From Haloglomus salinum (GTDB lineage Archaea; Halobacteriota; Halobacteria; Halobacteriales; Haloarculaceae), in contig NZ_CP101153.1 in assembly GCF_024298825.1 (NCBI RefSeq), positions 806,001 through 870,000 on the forward strand: DNA of 64,000 bases, written 5' to 3'. The position numbers and the translations under genes were made by a program. Each line of letters starts with the position of its first letter. The first letter of the stretch is position 1. This document shows positions 35,525 to 44,625 of the stretch, piece after piece. The notes beneath the pieces are model-generated. The model saw nothing but the letters and a program-made list of their open reading frames with translations, was not told where the DNA came from and did not search any database.

Positions 35525-38524
35525 TCAATCGTCCACGCTCATCGGTTCCGGTGACCGGCTTCGCGAGGCGCCGGTCCCGCCCCGGACCTCGTCGGGCCCG
35601 TAGCGCCGGGTCCACAGCACCAGCAGTGCGGGCAGCACCACGACCGCCCCGATGAACGAGTAGGCGATGGTGAGTGCCGTGATGATGCCGAACTGCTGGA
35701 GCGGCACGAGGATGGCGAACGCGAGCACGCCGACGCCGGCGATGTCGGTGATGGCCGAGCCCAGCATCGCGCCACCCGAGCCGAGCACGGCAGTTTCGAG
35801 CGCGGCGCCCATGTCGCCCTGAGCGTGGAGTTCCTGCATGTACCGCTCGGAGAGGTGGATGGCGTAGTCCACCCCGATACCGATGGTGAACGAGGTGATG
35901 AGCGCCGTCATCACGTTGAACGGGATATCAAGGACGAACATCGTCCCGAGAATCCACGCGAGGGCGAAGGCGATGGGCAACAGCGTGACCACACCGAGCG
36001 AGGGGTAGCCCTCAGTCCGGCGGTAGACGAGCATCAGGATGACCAGCACGATGCTCAGCGTGATGAGGAGGCCAGTGTTGACCGTCGAGAGGAGCTGCGC
36101 GGCGACGGCCTGGTTCTTGATTGGCTGGCCGGTCGGGACCGTCCGGAGGCCGTTCCCCTGCACCGGCGCGGAGGCGTTGCGCACGCGCTCGGTGATGGTG
36201 GACTCGGAGTAGGTGCCGTTGACGGGGACCTTCACCCGGAGCGCGACGTACTCGCCGTCCTCGCGGGCGACCATCGTCGGCGCGGCCGCCGGGGCGACCC
36301 GGTAGAGCGTGTCGTAGACCGCCTCGATGTTCCGGTCCGGGATGCCGTCGCCGTCGGTGTCGGCCTGTCGTTTGACCTGGGCGAACGTCTCGTTCCGGCT
36401 GGCGACCGTGTTCATCAGGCGGACCGGGGTCTGGGTCGCGTACGTCTCGTCGGGAAGCTGGAGGACGACGCCGGTGTCGTTGACGCGGTCGCCGGCCCGC
36501 TGGGCCCGGTCGAGGGCCGCGTCCTGTGTCACGTCACCCCTGATGACGTACTGGGTGAACGTTCCGTCGTAGATGAACCCCTCCTCCTCGACGTAGTCGA
36601 GGCTCGCCTGCGCGGTGTAGTTCGCGGGCTGGAACGCCGGCGGGAGGTCGTCGGCCCAGCCGGGCACGTCGCTGTCGTCGACGAGCAGGTCGTCCTGTTC
36701 GAACTGGTTGGAGACCTGGGTGGCGCCAGCGATGCCCGCGAACGTCGCCAGCAGGGCGACGCCGACGACGAGCCACGGCGTCCGGTGGGCGAAGGTGACG
36801 ATGGTCCCCAGCAGCGACTCGAAGCGGCCCTGCGTCCCGAACGCGGCCCGCCGGCGGTCGTGGCCGCGCGCCTCCAGGAACCGGTCGACCTCGACCTTCA
36901 GTGCGGGGATGAACGCACCGAAGACGACCAGCGCCGCGACGATACCGACCGCACTCACGACGCCGAACTCGCGGATGGGGCCGACGCCGCTCGTCAGGTT
37001 GGCGAGGAAGCCGGTCGCGGTCGTCAGCGTCACCAGCGCCAGCGCCGTCCCGACACCGGCCAGCCCGACCGTCATCGTGTCCGTGATGTCGTCGAGCGGC
37101 CCGCCGGTGGCGCCCGAGGGGCCACCGGGTGGGTCCGGGTCACGACCGCCGCCGGACGCGGTCCGGTCGGGCCCGGGCGAACCTTCGGCCGGTTCGTCGG
37201 GCGGATTAGATGTGTCGGCCGCGTCGGCCACGTCCTCAGGTTCGTCGTCCGGCCCCTCGTCAGGGTCACTGAAGGCGTCGTCGCCGAAGACGAAGCCGCC
37301 CGTCTCGTCCTCGGTGTCCTCGGTGTCCTCGGTGTCCTCGGTGTCGTCCACCTCGTCGTCCTCCGGGCGCCCACCGTCGGTCCGGGCGGTATCGCGCGCG
37401 CCACCGTCGGCGGCCGCGCCGCGGGACCGGGAGGCCGAGCGTCGGTCGGACTCGCCGCCCGTGTCGGGCGGGCGCTCCTCGCGGTGGCGCATGAAGACGT
37501 GGATGGCGTAGTCCACGGAGAGGCCCATCAGCAGGACTGGCACGGCGACGAACAGCTGGTTGAACGTGATGTCCATCCAGCCCATGAAGCCGAACGCCCA
37601 CGTCAGGACCATCCCGACCCCCAGCAGGCCGAGTGCGGCGTCCACGAGGTCCCGGTAGGCAAAGAGGAGGACGAGCACCATCAGCCCGAGTGCGAAGGGG
37701 CCGACGATGGTGAGGCTGTCGAGCGAGGACTGTCGTAGTTCGGCGTTGATGATGCCGTTCCCGACGATGACGGCGTCACGCGCCGGGGCCGAGAGCTCGT
37801 CCTCGGCGATGCGCTGGGCCGTGAGCTGTGCGGTGGTCAGGTTCTTCGGGTCGGTGTCCTCGTCGTGCGAGAGGACGATACCGGTCGCGGGGGCGGTCTT
37901 GCCGTTGCCCTCGTAGCTGAGCGGGACGAACGCGAAGCCGCCGCCGTCCGGCCAGGTGTGCTCGGGGTCCGACAGCACCTCGCCGATGGCGTAGGTGGTG
38001 TAGAGGCGGCGCTGATACTCCGAGATGTTCCGGAGGGCCTCCTTCTGTTCCGAGAGGGATGGCCGGGGCTCGATGTCCATCTGGTCGACCGGGACGCCCT
38101 GCTGGTCCTGGATGGCGATGATGGCCACGGCGTTGGCCATGGAGATGGGCCGTTGTTCGGCCACCAGCGTCCGGTTGACCGTCTCGTTGGCCAGCAGCCG
38201 CTCCTGGATGCGCAACACCGTGAGGTACCCCTCCTCGGTGAGGACGTTGCGCTCGGTGGCGCCGGCGGACTCGTTGGTGTTGCGGACGACGAGCAGCGAC
38301 TGCTCGACGCCGGCGACGGAGCCGGACATCTCCCGTTCGACGTAGCTGTCGGCGGCGGCGGGTTCGGTGCCGCCGCGGAACTGTTCGAGCGAGGTCGAGA
38401 GTTCGACCGACGGTGCCGCCGCGCCGAGCAGGAGCGTCGCGACGAGGATGGCGACGAGTGTGAGCCGACGCCGCTCGTCGACGAGGAGTCGTGCCACCTC
38501 GCGGGGGCGTTTCACGTGGACCAC
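35525..38524 (-). CDS. RND/MMPL-family exporter
   Basis: 999 residues from a GTG start (GTG 38515 is an alternative). About 12 helices: one near residue 25, an extracellular domain, five helices, then the same order again, as in HAE3/MMPL proteins. Helix-4-like segments contain the expected Gly-rich ...GLSVDYAIH and IGVDYAIHL motifs, one per half, which match the RND proton-relay D-Y. A roughly 110-residue acidic insert (DDVDDTEDTED type) in the middle cytoplasmic loop is unusual for the family. Likely exports hydrophobic or lipid substrates by proton exchange; the cargo is unknown. Confidence 0.88.
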   Translation of the reverse strand: MVHVKRPREVARLLVDERRRLTLVAILVATLLLGAAAPSVELSTSLEQFRGGTEPAAADSYVEREMSGSVAGVEQSLLVVRNTNESAGATERNVLTEEGYLTVLRIQERLLANETVNRTLVAEQRPISMANAVAIIAIQDQQGVPVDQMDIEPRPSLSEQKEALRNISEYQRRLYTTYAIGEVLSDPEHTWPDGGGFAFVPLSYEGNGKTAPATGIVLSHDEDTDPKNLTTAQLTAQRIAEDELSAPARDAVIVGNGIINAELRQSSLDSLTIVGPFALGLMVLVLLFAYRDLVDAALGLLGVGMVLTWAFGFMGWMDITFNQLFVAVPVLLMGLSVDYAIHVFMRHREERPPDTGGESDRRSASRSRGAAADGGARDTARTDGGRPEDDEVDDTEDTEDTEDTEDETGGFVFGDDAFSDPDEGPDDEPEDVADAADTSNPPDEPAEGSPGPDRTASGGGRDPDPPGGPSGATGGPLDDITDTMTVGLAGVGTALALVTLTTATGFLANLTSGVGPIREFGVVSAVGIVAALVVFGAFIPALKVEVDRFLEARGHDRRRAAFGTQGRFESLLGTIVTFAHRTPWLVVGVALLATFAGIAGATQVSNQFEQDDLLVDDSDVPGWADDLPPAFQPANYTAQASLDYVEEEGFIYDGTFTQYVIRGDVTQDAALDRAQRAGDRVNDTGVVLQLPDETYATQTPVRLMNTVASRNETFAQVKRQADTDGDGIPDRNIEAVYDTLYRVAPAAAPTMVAREDGEYVALRVKVPVNGTYSESTITERVRNASAPVQGNGLRTVPTGQPIKNQAVAAQLLSTVNTGLLITLSIVLVILMLVYRRTEGYPSLGVVTLLPIAFALAWILGTMFVLDIPFNVMTALITSFTIGIGVDYAIHLSERYMQELHAQGDMGAALETAVLGSGGAMLGSAITDIAGVGVLAFAILVPLQQFGIITALTIAYSFIGAVVVLPALLVLWTRRYGPDEVRGGTGASRSRSPEPMSVDD
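37307..37342. repeat. Four copies of a nine-base repeat (GTCCTCGGT)
   Basis: Perfect tandem copies encode the TED-TED-TED run of the acidic insert in the exporter. Slippage could vary its length between strains. Confidence 0.75.
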
Positions 38525-38732
38525 CTCGGGCGCGTGGGGAGGGCGGGCGGCAGCGAGAACCGACGAGTGTGCACGTTCACCACATCACTCCGCGGCCCCC
38601 GACTTAGGCGCTTCGCCACCAGTGCACGGCCATACTTGAACGGGAGTTCAGCGCCCGCAGCCACTGCCGGACGCGCAACGCCCCGAGGGGGAGGCCGCGA
38701 ACGTTTTAGTCAGGCCGTGGTCAAGAGGGGGC

Positions 38733-39956
38733 ATGGCAGTCGAGTACGAGCCGGTGAGCGTCAAGGAGGTGCTGGCGGAGATGAAAGACACCGCCGAACT
38801 GCTCATCGACCTCTCGTACTCGGCGGTGCTGCTCGGCAGCACCGAGGTCGCCCACGAGGTGCTGGAACTCGAAGAACGGATGGACGTGCTCCAGATGCAG
38901 GCCCGGATGAGCCTGCTGATGGCTGCACGCAACCCCGAGGACGCCGAATCGCTCGCGCCCGTCCTCGGCGTCGTCGGCGCCGCCGAGAAGATAAGCGATG
39001 CCGCCGGCGACATCGCGAAGGTGGTCGTCGAGGAGGTGGGGCTGCCCGAGTCGATGCGGACGGCGCTCCCCGAGGCCGTGGAGGCGCTGGTCCCGGTCGG
39101 CGTCGCCGCCGAGTCCCCGCTCGCGGGCACGACGCTGGGCGAGTCGAACCTGGAGACCGAGACCGGCGTCCGGATTATCGCCATCCGGCGCGATGGCGAC
39201 TGGCTACTCAACCCGGACCACGGGACCCACGTCCAGCCGGGTGACGTGGCACTGCTGCGGGGCGCCGTGGAGAACATCGCCGAGGTTCACGAACAGCTCT
39301 GTGGCCAGCCCTACGAGCCACCGGACCCGGACGAGCCCTCCATCGCCGACCTCGAACGGGCACTCGACTCCATCGTCCTGATGAAGGACATGAGCGAACT
39401 CGCCGTCGACCTCGCGTACGGGGCCATCCTGTACGACAGCGAGGCGCTCGCCGAGGAGGTGCTCGAACTCGAGGCGGAGGTCGACGCGCTCCAGTCCCGG
39501 TTCGAGGCGTGGATACTGCGAGCGGCCGCGAGCGTCGACGACCCCGTCTCGCTCCGGGGCCTGGTCCACCTCGCGACCGCGACGGAGGTCATCTCCGACG
39601 CCGCGGTCGAGATAAGCGAGGGGGTCCTCCGGGGGCTGGGTACCCACCCGGTCATCACCGAGGCGGTGTGGGAGTCCGACGAGGTCATCGTCCGCTACAC
39701 GGTCTCGCCGGGCAGTCCGCTCGACGGGGCGACGCTGGGCGACGCGGAGGTCGCGACGGAGACCGGGATGCGTGTCATCGCGGTCCGCCGCGGCGAGCCG
39801 GCCGAGGCCGCCACCACGGGCGAGTCGGACTGGGTGGTCTCGCCCGGGCCGGAGACGCGGCTCCGCGCCGACGACCGCTTCGTCGCGAAGGGGACCCGCT
39901 CGGGAGCCGGTCGCCTCGCCGAACTGGCCGGCGACGAACCACCTGAGACGGGCTGA
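38733..39956 (+). CDS. Doubled PhoU-like/TrkA-C (RCK-C) protein, potassium-channel-associated
   Basis: 407 residues, two homologous halves (about 1-195 and 205-400). Each has a PhoU-like helical pair (LLIDLSYSAVLLGSTEVAHEVLELEERMDVLQ and LAVDLAYGAILYDSEALAEEVLELEAEVDALQ) followed by a TrkA-C/RCK-C fold (SPLAGTTLGESNLETETGVRIIAIRR and SPLDGATLGDAEVATETGMRVIAVRR). RCK-C domains bind regulatory ligands in K+ channels and transporters. No pore or membrane helix is present, so it is a soluble regulator. TTTTAG 38704-38709 is a promoter candidate. The halves arose by duplication. Confidence 0.82.
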   Translation: MAVEYEPVSVKEVLAEMKDTAELLIDLSYSAVLLGSTEVAHEVLELEERMDVLQMQARMSLLMAARNPEDAESLAPVLGVVGAAEKISDAAGDIAKVVVEEVGLPESMRTALPEAVEALVPVGVAAESPLAGTTLGESNLETETGVRIIAIRRDGDWLLNPDHGTHVQPGDVALLRGAVENIAEVHEQLCGQPYEPPDPDEPSIADLERALDSIVLMKDMSELAVDLAYGAILYDSEALAEEVLELEAEVDALQSRFEAWILRAAASVDDPVSLRGLVHLATATEVISDAAVEISEGVLRGLGTHPVITEAVWESDEVIVRYTVSPGSPLDGATLGDAEVATETGMRVIAVRRGEPAEAATTGESDWVVSPGPETRLRADDRFVAKGTRSGAGRLAELAGDEPPETG

Positions 39957-39977
39957 CCTGGGCGTCGAACGCCCTTC

Positions 39978-40313
39978 TCACTCCAGCTCCCGCGCCCGAT
40001 GGAGCGCCGAGCGCAACGTGAGAATCGCCGTCAGCAACAGCCCCATCCCGACCGCGAGGACGAACCCCAGCGTCGCCCACAGCGCCAGCGAGTACGGCCG
40101 GTCGGGGACGACGACGTAGACGTAGACGACGAACACGGTGAACAGGGCGCCGAGCGTGAAGCCGACGGCGGCGTTCCGGCGGACGTGCAGCGCCGCGACG
40201 ACGTTGGCGACGCCCGGCCGGTCGGGGACATCGGCGTCGGTGTCGGTGGCGTGTTCGGCGTCGAGGTCGGACACACGCTCCGATAGGGGGCGCGCGGGCA
40301 AATCGGTTGGCAT
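39978..40313 (-). CDS. Small two-helix membrane protein, unknown
   Basis: 111 residues from ATG 40313. The N-terminal half is acidic and soluble. Two helices follow (TLGALFTVFVVYVYVVV and LWATLGFVLAVGMGLLLTAILTL) with a short loop containing DRPYS. No motif recognised. It ends 22 bases from the PhoU-like gene, convergent. Confidence 0.65.
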   Translation of the reverse strand: MPTDLPARPLSERVSDLDAEHATDTDADVPDRPGVANVVAALHVRRNAAVGFTLGALFTVFVVYVYVVVPDRPYSLALWATLGFVLAVGMGLLLTAILTLRSALHRARELE

Positions 40314-40392
40314 CGCGGCTGGTCGGGCCCGAAAGCGGCAGGGCGGGCGGATACCGAACCTCCTAATAACGGTCCCGGGATGACTAGCGTCC

Positions 40393-41349
40393 ATGACCAG
40401 CCTCGGGACGGCGAGTGCGGCCCCCGGCGAGAAGGATACGGGCCGGCTACCCGTCGGTGAGGCCCGCGACGGGTCGGAGGTGGGGCTCCCCGTCGCCGTC
40501 GTCAACGGGGCTCGGGACGGCCGGACGCTGTACGTGCAGGCCGTCAGCGACGGCGACGAGCTCAACGGCCTCGGCGTCGTCCAGCGGCTCTACCCCCGCA
40601 TCAACCCGAAGGAGCTCTCGGGGACACTCCTCATCGTCGGCATCGTCAACCACTACGGCTTCCAGGTTGCCGAGCACCGCAACCCCATCGACGACACGAA
40701 GCTGAACCGCGCCTATCCGGGCAACGCCAACGGGACCGCCAGCGAACGCATCGCCGCCGCCACCTTCGACGCCGCGACGCGGGCGGACCTCGTGCTCGAC
40801 CTCCACCAGGGCTCGACGAGTCGCATGATAAACGAGACCCGCGTCCGCTGTGGCCCGCGCCACCGCCTCCATCGGGACTGCCTCGAACTGGCGAAGGTGT
40901 TCGGCTGTGGCTACATCCTCGACCAGAAGGGCCCCGACGGTCAGCTCGCCCGGGCCGCCCCGGACGAGGGCATCCCGACCATCGACCCCGAGCTGGGAGG
41001 GGCGGTCGGCTGGGACGAGGAGTCCATCCGCCTGGGGCTACAGGGAGTCATGAACGTGCTGACCTACTACGACTTCCTCGACGGCACCCACGACCCCGAT
41101 GCCCAGACCCGCGCGACGGGCTTCGAGCAGTACGGCGCCCCCGCCGGTGGCCTCGTCTCCTTCCACGCCGACCTCGGCGATACCGTCGAGCGCGGCGACA
41201 CGCTGTTCGAGGTCACCGACCCGTTCGGCACGGTCAAAAGCGAGGTGACCGCCGACACCGCGGGCATCTTCTGGCGTACGCGGCGGCTCCCGCAGATCGC
41301 CACCGGGGAGTACGTGTGCTCGGTCGGCACCGACATTGATCAATACTAA
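40393..41349 (+). CDS. Succinylglutamate-desuccinylase/aspartoacylase-family protein
   Basis: 318 residues. The M14-like carboxypeptidase fold is recognised from VVNGARDGRTLYVQA, the zinc-site region SDGDELNG, HRNPIDDTKLNRAYPG and LVLDLHQGS. In the usual motif G-x-H-G-D-E-x-N the first ligand His is here Asp (SDGDELNG), which may still bind metal or may change activity. The C-terminal beta domain contains a biotinyl-like fold. Probable amidohydrolase; substrate unknown. A T-run directly after the stop (41355-41359) suggests transcript termination. Confidence 0.8.
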   Translation: MTSLGTASAAPGEKDTGRLPVGEARDGSEVGLPVAVVNGARDGRTLYVQAVSDGDELNGLGVVQRLYPRINPKELSGTLLIVGIVNHYGFQVAEHRNPIDDTKLNRAYPGNANGTASERIAAATFDAATRADLVLDLHQGSTSRMINETRVRCGPRHRLHRDCLELAKVFGCGYILDQKGPDGQLARAAPDEGIPTIDPELGGAVGWDEESIRLGLQGVMNVLTYYDFLDGTHDPDAQTRATGFEQYGAPAGGLVSFHADLGDTVERGDTLFEVTDPFGTVKSEVTADTAGIFWRTRRLPQIATGEYVCSVGTDIDQY

Positions 41350-41354
41350 CCCAC

Positions 41355-41359
41355 TTTTT
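41355..41359 (+). terminator. T-run after the aspartoacylase-family gene
   Basis: Five T bases a few bases past TAA 41349. Archaeal polymerase can stop on T-runs alone. The following hairpins (41377-41397 and 41478-41498) may assist. Confidence 0.4.
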
Positions 41360-41376
41360 ACTCGTCGGGTGTCCTC

Positions 41377-41498
41377 GCGGCGCGCGGAGCGCGCCGCTGC
41401 GGGCACCACTCCTCGTAAAAACTGGTTGAAAAACTGTTACCCGCTCTCCGCTCGCTTCGCTCGCTCCGAGCGGTGAAACGCGCGCCTTCGGCGCGCGT
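41377..41498. repeat. Hairpin pair in the intergenic region before the threonine-synthase-like gene
   Basis: GCGGCGCGC-GGA-GCGCGCCGC (41377-41397) and ACGCGCGCC-TTC-GGCGCGCGT (41478-41498) are perfect inverted repeats with three-base loops, the same design as the cluster at 17.6 kb. A stretch of GCTCGCTTCGCTCG type lies between. No gene is present. Confidence 0.65.
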
Positions 41499-41628
41499 AT
41501 GCAGGTCACTGTTGCTTGACCGGTTGGGCGGTTCCTGTTGCTGGTTGTTCCGGCGACGCCCGTGCCATGTTCCGCTGGCACGACCTGCCCACCGAAACGC
41601 CCACGCCGTCGCCGCGTGACCCCCCGCC

Positions 41629-42705
41629 ATGACCGACCTCCACTGCCCCGCGTGCGGGAACGAGTACGCCGACCGCTGGCGCTGCGAGTGTGGGGAACCG
41701 CTGGAGTACGAGCAGCCGCTGCCGGACGCCGACAGCCCGGCCGACGCCGACCTCGACCTCTCACGGGGGCTGTGGGCGTTCTCCGAGTTCCTGCCTGTCG
41801 AGCCCCACGTGACGCTAGGCGAGGGGCCGACGCCGCTGGTCGAGGCGCCGGCGTGGGACGCCGAGTTCAAACTCGACTGGACGTTCCCCTCTGGGTCGTT
41901 CAAGGACCGCGGGGCGACGGCGGTGCTGTCGCGAGCCGCGGAGCTGGGCGTCGAGCGGGTCGTAGAGGACTCCTCGGGGAACGCCGGGGCCGCTATCGCC
42001 ACCTACGCCGCGCGGTCGGGTATCGACTGTGCGGTGTACGTCCCCGCAGACGTGAAGCCGGGGAAGGTCCGGGCCATCGAGCGGGCCGGCGCCGCGGTCG
42101 AGCGCGTGGAGGGGAGCCGCGAGGCCGTGACCGACGCCTGCGTCGCAGCCGTCGAAGGCGGGGAGGGCTGGTACGCGAGCCACGCGTGGAACCCCTACTT
42201 CTTCGCCGGGACCGCGACGATGGCGTACGAACTCGCGTGGCAGCGCGGCTGGTCGGTGCCGGACGCGGTGGTGCTGCCGCTGGGCCACGGGACGATGTTC
42301 CTCGGCGCGTACCGGGGCTTCCGGGCACTCCGGGACGCGGGGTGGACCGACTCGATGCCGCGGCTGCTGGGCGCACAGGCCGCCGGGTACGCGCCCGTGG
42401 TCGAGGAACTGCACGGCGAGGCGGCCGCCGCGGGCGACAACGACGCCGCCGACGGCATCCAGATACGGGAGCCGGTCCGGTTCGGCGAGATACTGGGCGC
42501 GGTGGAGGCGACCGACGGTGACGCCATCGCGCTCGGGAGCGAGGCCGTCGAGCGGGAACTCGACGCGCTCCACCGGGCGGGCTTCTACGTCGAGCCGACC
42601 TGTGCGGTCGCACCCGCGGCACTGCGCGCGTATCGCGAGCGCAGGGAGGTGGCCGCGGACGACGACGTGGTGGTCGGGCTGAGCGGGAGCGGGCTGAAAG
42701 GGTAG
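41629..42705 (+). CDS. Threonine-synthase-family PLP enzyme
   Basis: 358 residues. An N-terminal zinc ribbon (CPACGNEY...CECGEP) precedes a fold-type II PLP domain. The Schiff-base Lys is in SGSFKDRGAT (about residue 90), with the phosphate-binding EDSSGNAGAA and a late LSGSGLKG. These match threonine synthase relatives, though the protein is shorter than the usual 400 or so and lacks some N-terminal substrate loops. Phosphohomoserine to threonine is the best guess; a related lyase cannot be excluded. Confidence 0.82.
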   Translation: MTDLHCPACGNEYADRWRCECGEPLEYEQPLPDADSPADADLDLSRGLWAFSEFLPVEPHVTLGEGPTPLVEAPAWDAEFKLDWTFPSGSFKDRGATAVLSRAAELGVERVVEDSSGNAGAAIATYAARSGIDCAVYVPADVKPGKVRAIERAGAAVERVEGSREAVTDACVAAVEGGEGWYASHAWNPYFFAGTATMAYELAWQRGWSVPDAVVLPLGHGTMFLGAYRGFRALRDAGWTDSMPRLLGAQAAGYAPVVEELHGEAAAAGDNDAADGIQIREPVRFGEILGAVEATDGDAIALGSEAVERELDALHRAGFYVEPTCAVAPAALRAYRERREVAADDDVVVGLSGSGLKG

Positions 42706-42795
42706 CCAGATAGCCAGTAATATAGCATTTTTCCGAATAGTTCCAAAATTGCAGACTTACTCGGCGAATCCGTCAGAAATGCCGTCAGTACGCGA

Positions 42796-42957
42796 TTACC
42801 CTCGGAATCGTCTGTCGATCGAGGCTCGGCAGTTGGGACAGCGTAACCGTATCCCATCCATTCGCTCGACCCGTCGCCAGTCGCCGTCGATGGGAGCGTG
42901 GTGTGGACACTCGGGACAGAACAGCGTCAGTTTGGGGAACGTCGAGTTGGAGGCCAT
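42796..42957 (-). CDS. Small zinc-ribbon protein, 53 residues
   Basis: ATG at 42957, stop 42796. Two cysteine pairs, CPEC near residue 14 and CPNC near residue 40, make a compact four-Cys zinc site with basic residues around it. Such micro-proteins are frequent in haloarchaea and several affect biofilm or swarming, but this one has no assigned role. Its upstream region holds an operator-like inverted repeat (42969-43012). Confidence 0.6.
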   Translation of the reverse strand: MASNSTFPKLTLFCPECPHHAPIDGDWRRVERMDGIRLRCPNCRASIDRRFRG

Positions 42958-42968
42958 CGTACGCACTC

Positions 42969-43012
42969 GTACTATTCCAGCGCCCATAAGCCACTAGTAC
43001 TAGGAATAATAC
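42969..43012 (-). promoter_or_regulatory. Operator-like inverted repeat before the zinc-ribbon gene
   Basis: GTACTATTCC (42969-42978) and GGAATAATAC (43003-43012) are inverted copies with one mismatch. Between them is the palindrome CTAGTACTAG (42994-43003). The site covers the expected promoter position of the zinc-ribbon gene, where a CTTATG box sits at 42984-42989. Four CTAG tetramers occur within 42994-43043, although CTAG is rare in haloarchaeal genomes. Confidence 0.45.
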
Positions 43013-43145
43013 TGGCCTATGCCGACTAGTCTGCCACTTCTAGTCTCCGATTCCGACCGAATAGTCGGTTGAACAGGCTGGCGGCTGCGAGTGGCCCGTT
43101 ACGACGGGATGGGTCGGTTCCCGCGACCCGGTGCTCCGGGGGTGC

Positions 43146-44453
43146 TCAGGTCGCGGCCTCGATGGCCTGCCGGAGGTCGTCGATGATGCGGCCGGGGTCC
43201 TCGATGCCGACCGAGAGGCGAACGAGGTCGTCCGTGACACCGGAGGACTCCTTCTCCTCGTCGGTCAGTTGCTGGTGGGTCGTGGAGGCGGGGTGGATGA
43301 TGAGCGTCTTCGCGTCGCCGACGTTCGCGAGGAGGCTGGCGAGTTCGGTCGACTCGACAGTCCCGCGGGCGGCCTCGTAGCCGCCCGCCAGCCCGAAGGT
43401 TATCATCCCGCCGTAGCCCCCATCGAGGTACTCGCTGGCGGTGTCGTGGGTCGGGTGCGATTCGAGGCCAGGGTAGTTGACCCACGCCACGTCCTCGTGC
43501 TGGTCGAGGAACTCGGCGACGGCCATCGCGTTCTCGCAGTGGCGCTCCATCCGCAGGGGGAGCGTCTCGATGCCCTGGATGGTCTGCCAGGCGTCGAACG
43601 GTGACTGCTGGTTGCCGAGGTCACGCAGCCCGCGGGCGATGGCAGCGTAGGTGAACGCCTGCTCGCCGAACGTCTCGGCGAAGTTGACGCCGTGGTACGC
43701 GGGGTTGTCCTTCGCGATCTCGGGGTAGTCGTCGGCGTACTCCGCCCAGGGGAACGAGCCGCCGTCGACGACGACCCCCCCGATAGTCGTCCCGGAGCCG
43801 TGGAGCCACTTCGTCGTGGAGTTCCAGACGAGGTCGGCGCCGTGCTCCAGGGGCCGGCAGAGCGCGGGCGTCGCGAACGTGTTGTCCACGAACAGCGGCG
43901 TCCCGTGCTCGTGGGCGATGTCCGCCACGCGCTGGATGTCCGGCGTGTCCAGCGCGGGGTTGCCGATGGTCTCGAGGTGGACGTACGCGGTGTCCTCGTC
44001 GATGGCCTCCGCGTAGGCGTCGTAGTCGAGCGTGTCGACGAAGCGTGTCGTGATGCCCCGCCGCTCGACGGTGTGGGTGAGGTAGGTGTAGGTGCCACCG
44101 TACAGCGAGGACGCGGAGACGATGTTGTCGCCGGCCTCGGCGAGCAGGAACGTCGTCAGGTCGAACGCGGCCATCCCGGAGGAGGTGACCGCGGCGCCGA
44201 CGCCGCCCTCCAGCGCGGCGAGGCGCTCCTGGAGCGTCTCCAGCGTCGGGTTCATCAGCCGGGAGTAGATGTAGCCCGGCTTCGAGAGTTCGAACTGCGC
44301 GGCGGCGTCCTCGGCGTCCTCGAACACGTAGGAGGTGGTCTGGTACAGCGGCGGCGCGCGGGCACCCGTCGCGGAGTCGGGCTCCTGGCCGGCGTGGAGC
44401 GAGTCTGTCGCGAGCTGTCGGTCGTCTTGGTCGTCCATGTTCTGGCCATCCAC
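43146..44453 (-). CDS. O-acetylhomoserine aminocarboxypropyltransferase-like enzyme
   Basis: 435 residues from ATG 44453, preceded by a GGGGGG stretch that could pair with 16S rRNA; ATG 44438 five codons in is an alternative. It is a Cys/Met-metabolism PLP enzyme: PPLYQTTSYVFEDAEDA, YSRLMNPTLETLQERLAALEGG, LFVDNTFATP and the Schiff-base Lys in NSTTKWLHGSG. The long form with SLxPGxxP-like insertions fits O-acetylhomoserine sulfhydrylase, which makes homocysteine. The cystathionine-gamma-synthase activity is less likely. It connects to the aspartate pathway begun by aspartate kinase. Confidence 0.88.
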   Translation of the reverse strand: MDGQNMDDQDDRQLATDSLHAGQEPDSATGARAPPLYQTTSYVFEDAEDAAAQFELSKPGYIYSRLMNPTLETLQERLAALEGGVGAAVTSSGMAAFDLTTFLLAEAGDNIVSASSLYGGTYTYLTHTVERRGITTRFVDTLDYDAYAEAIDEDTAYVHLETIGNPALDTPDIQRVADIAHEHGTPLFVDNTFATPALCRPLEHGADLVWNSTTKWLHGSGTTIGGVVVDGGSFPWAEYADDYPEIAKDNPAYHGVNFAETFGEQAFTYAAIARGLRDLGNQQSPFDAWQTIQGIETLPLRMERHCENAMAVAEFLDQHEDVAWVNYPGLESHPTHDTASEYLDGGYGGMITFGLAGGYEAARGTVESTELASLLANVGDAKTLIIHPASTTHQQLTDEEKESSGVTDDLVRLSVGIEDPGRIIDDLRQAIEAAT

Positions 44454-44625
44454 CCCCCAGGTTATGAGGGCGCGGCTCGCGCCCAGCCTTGCCGACAGCC
44501 GTGACAGGTGCCGCTCGGCTCGATACCACCCGTCATGGGCCGTACTGTCCGTCTCGCGTCGATTCGGGTGCCGGATACGCGTCGCAGGGCGGGACGCCGG
44601 CGGAGAGGGAAGCGGTGGGCGGGCG

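Noticed and set aside
42785-42994. Overlapping 69-codon frame at the small zinc-ribbon locus
   Set aside because: The alternative frame lacks the two cysteine pairs; the 53-codon frame fits zinc-ribbon micro-proteins.
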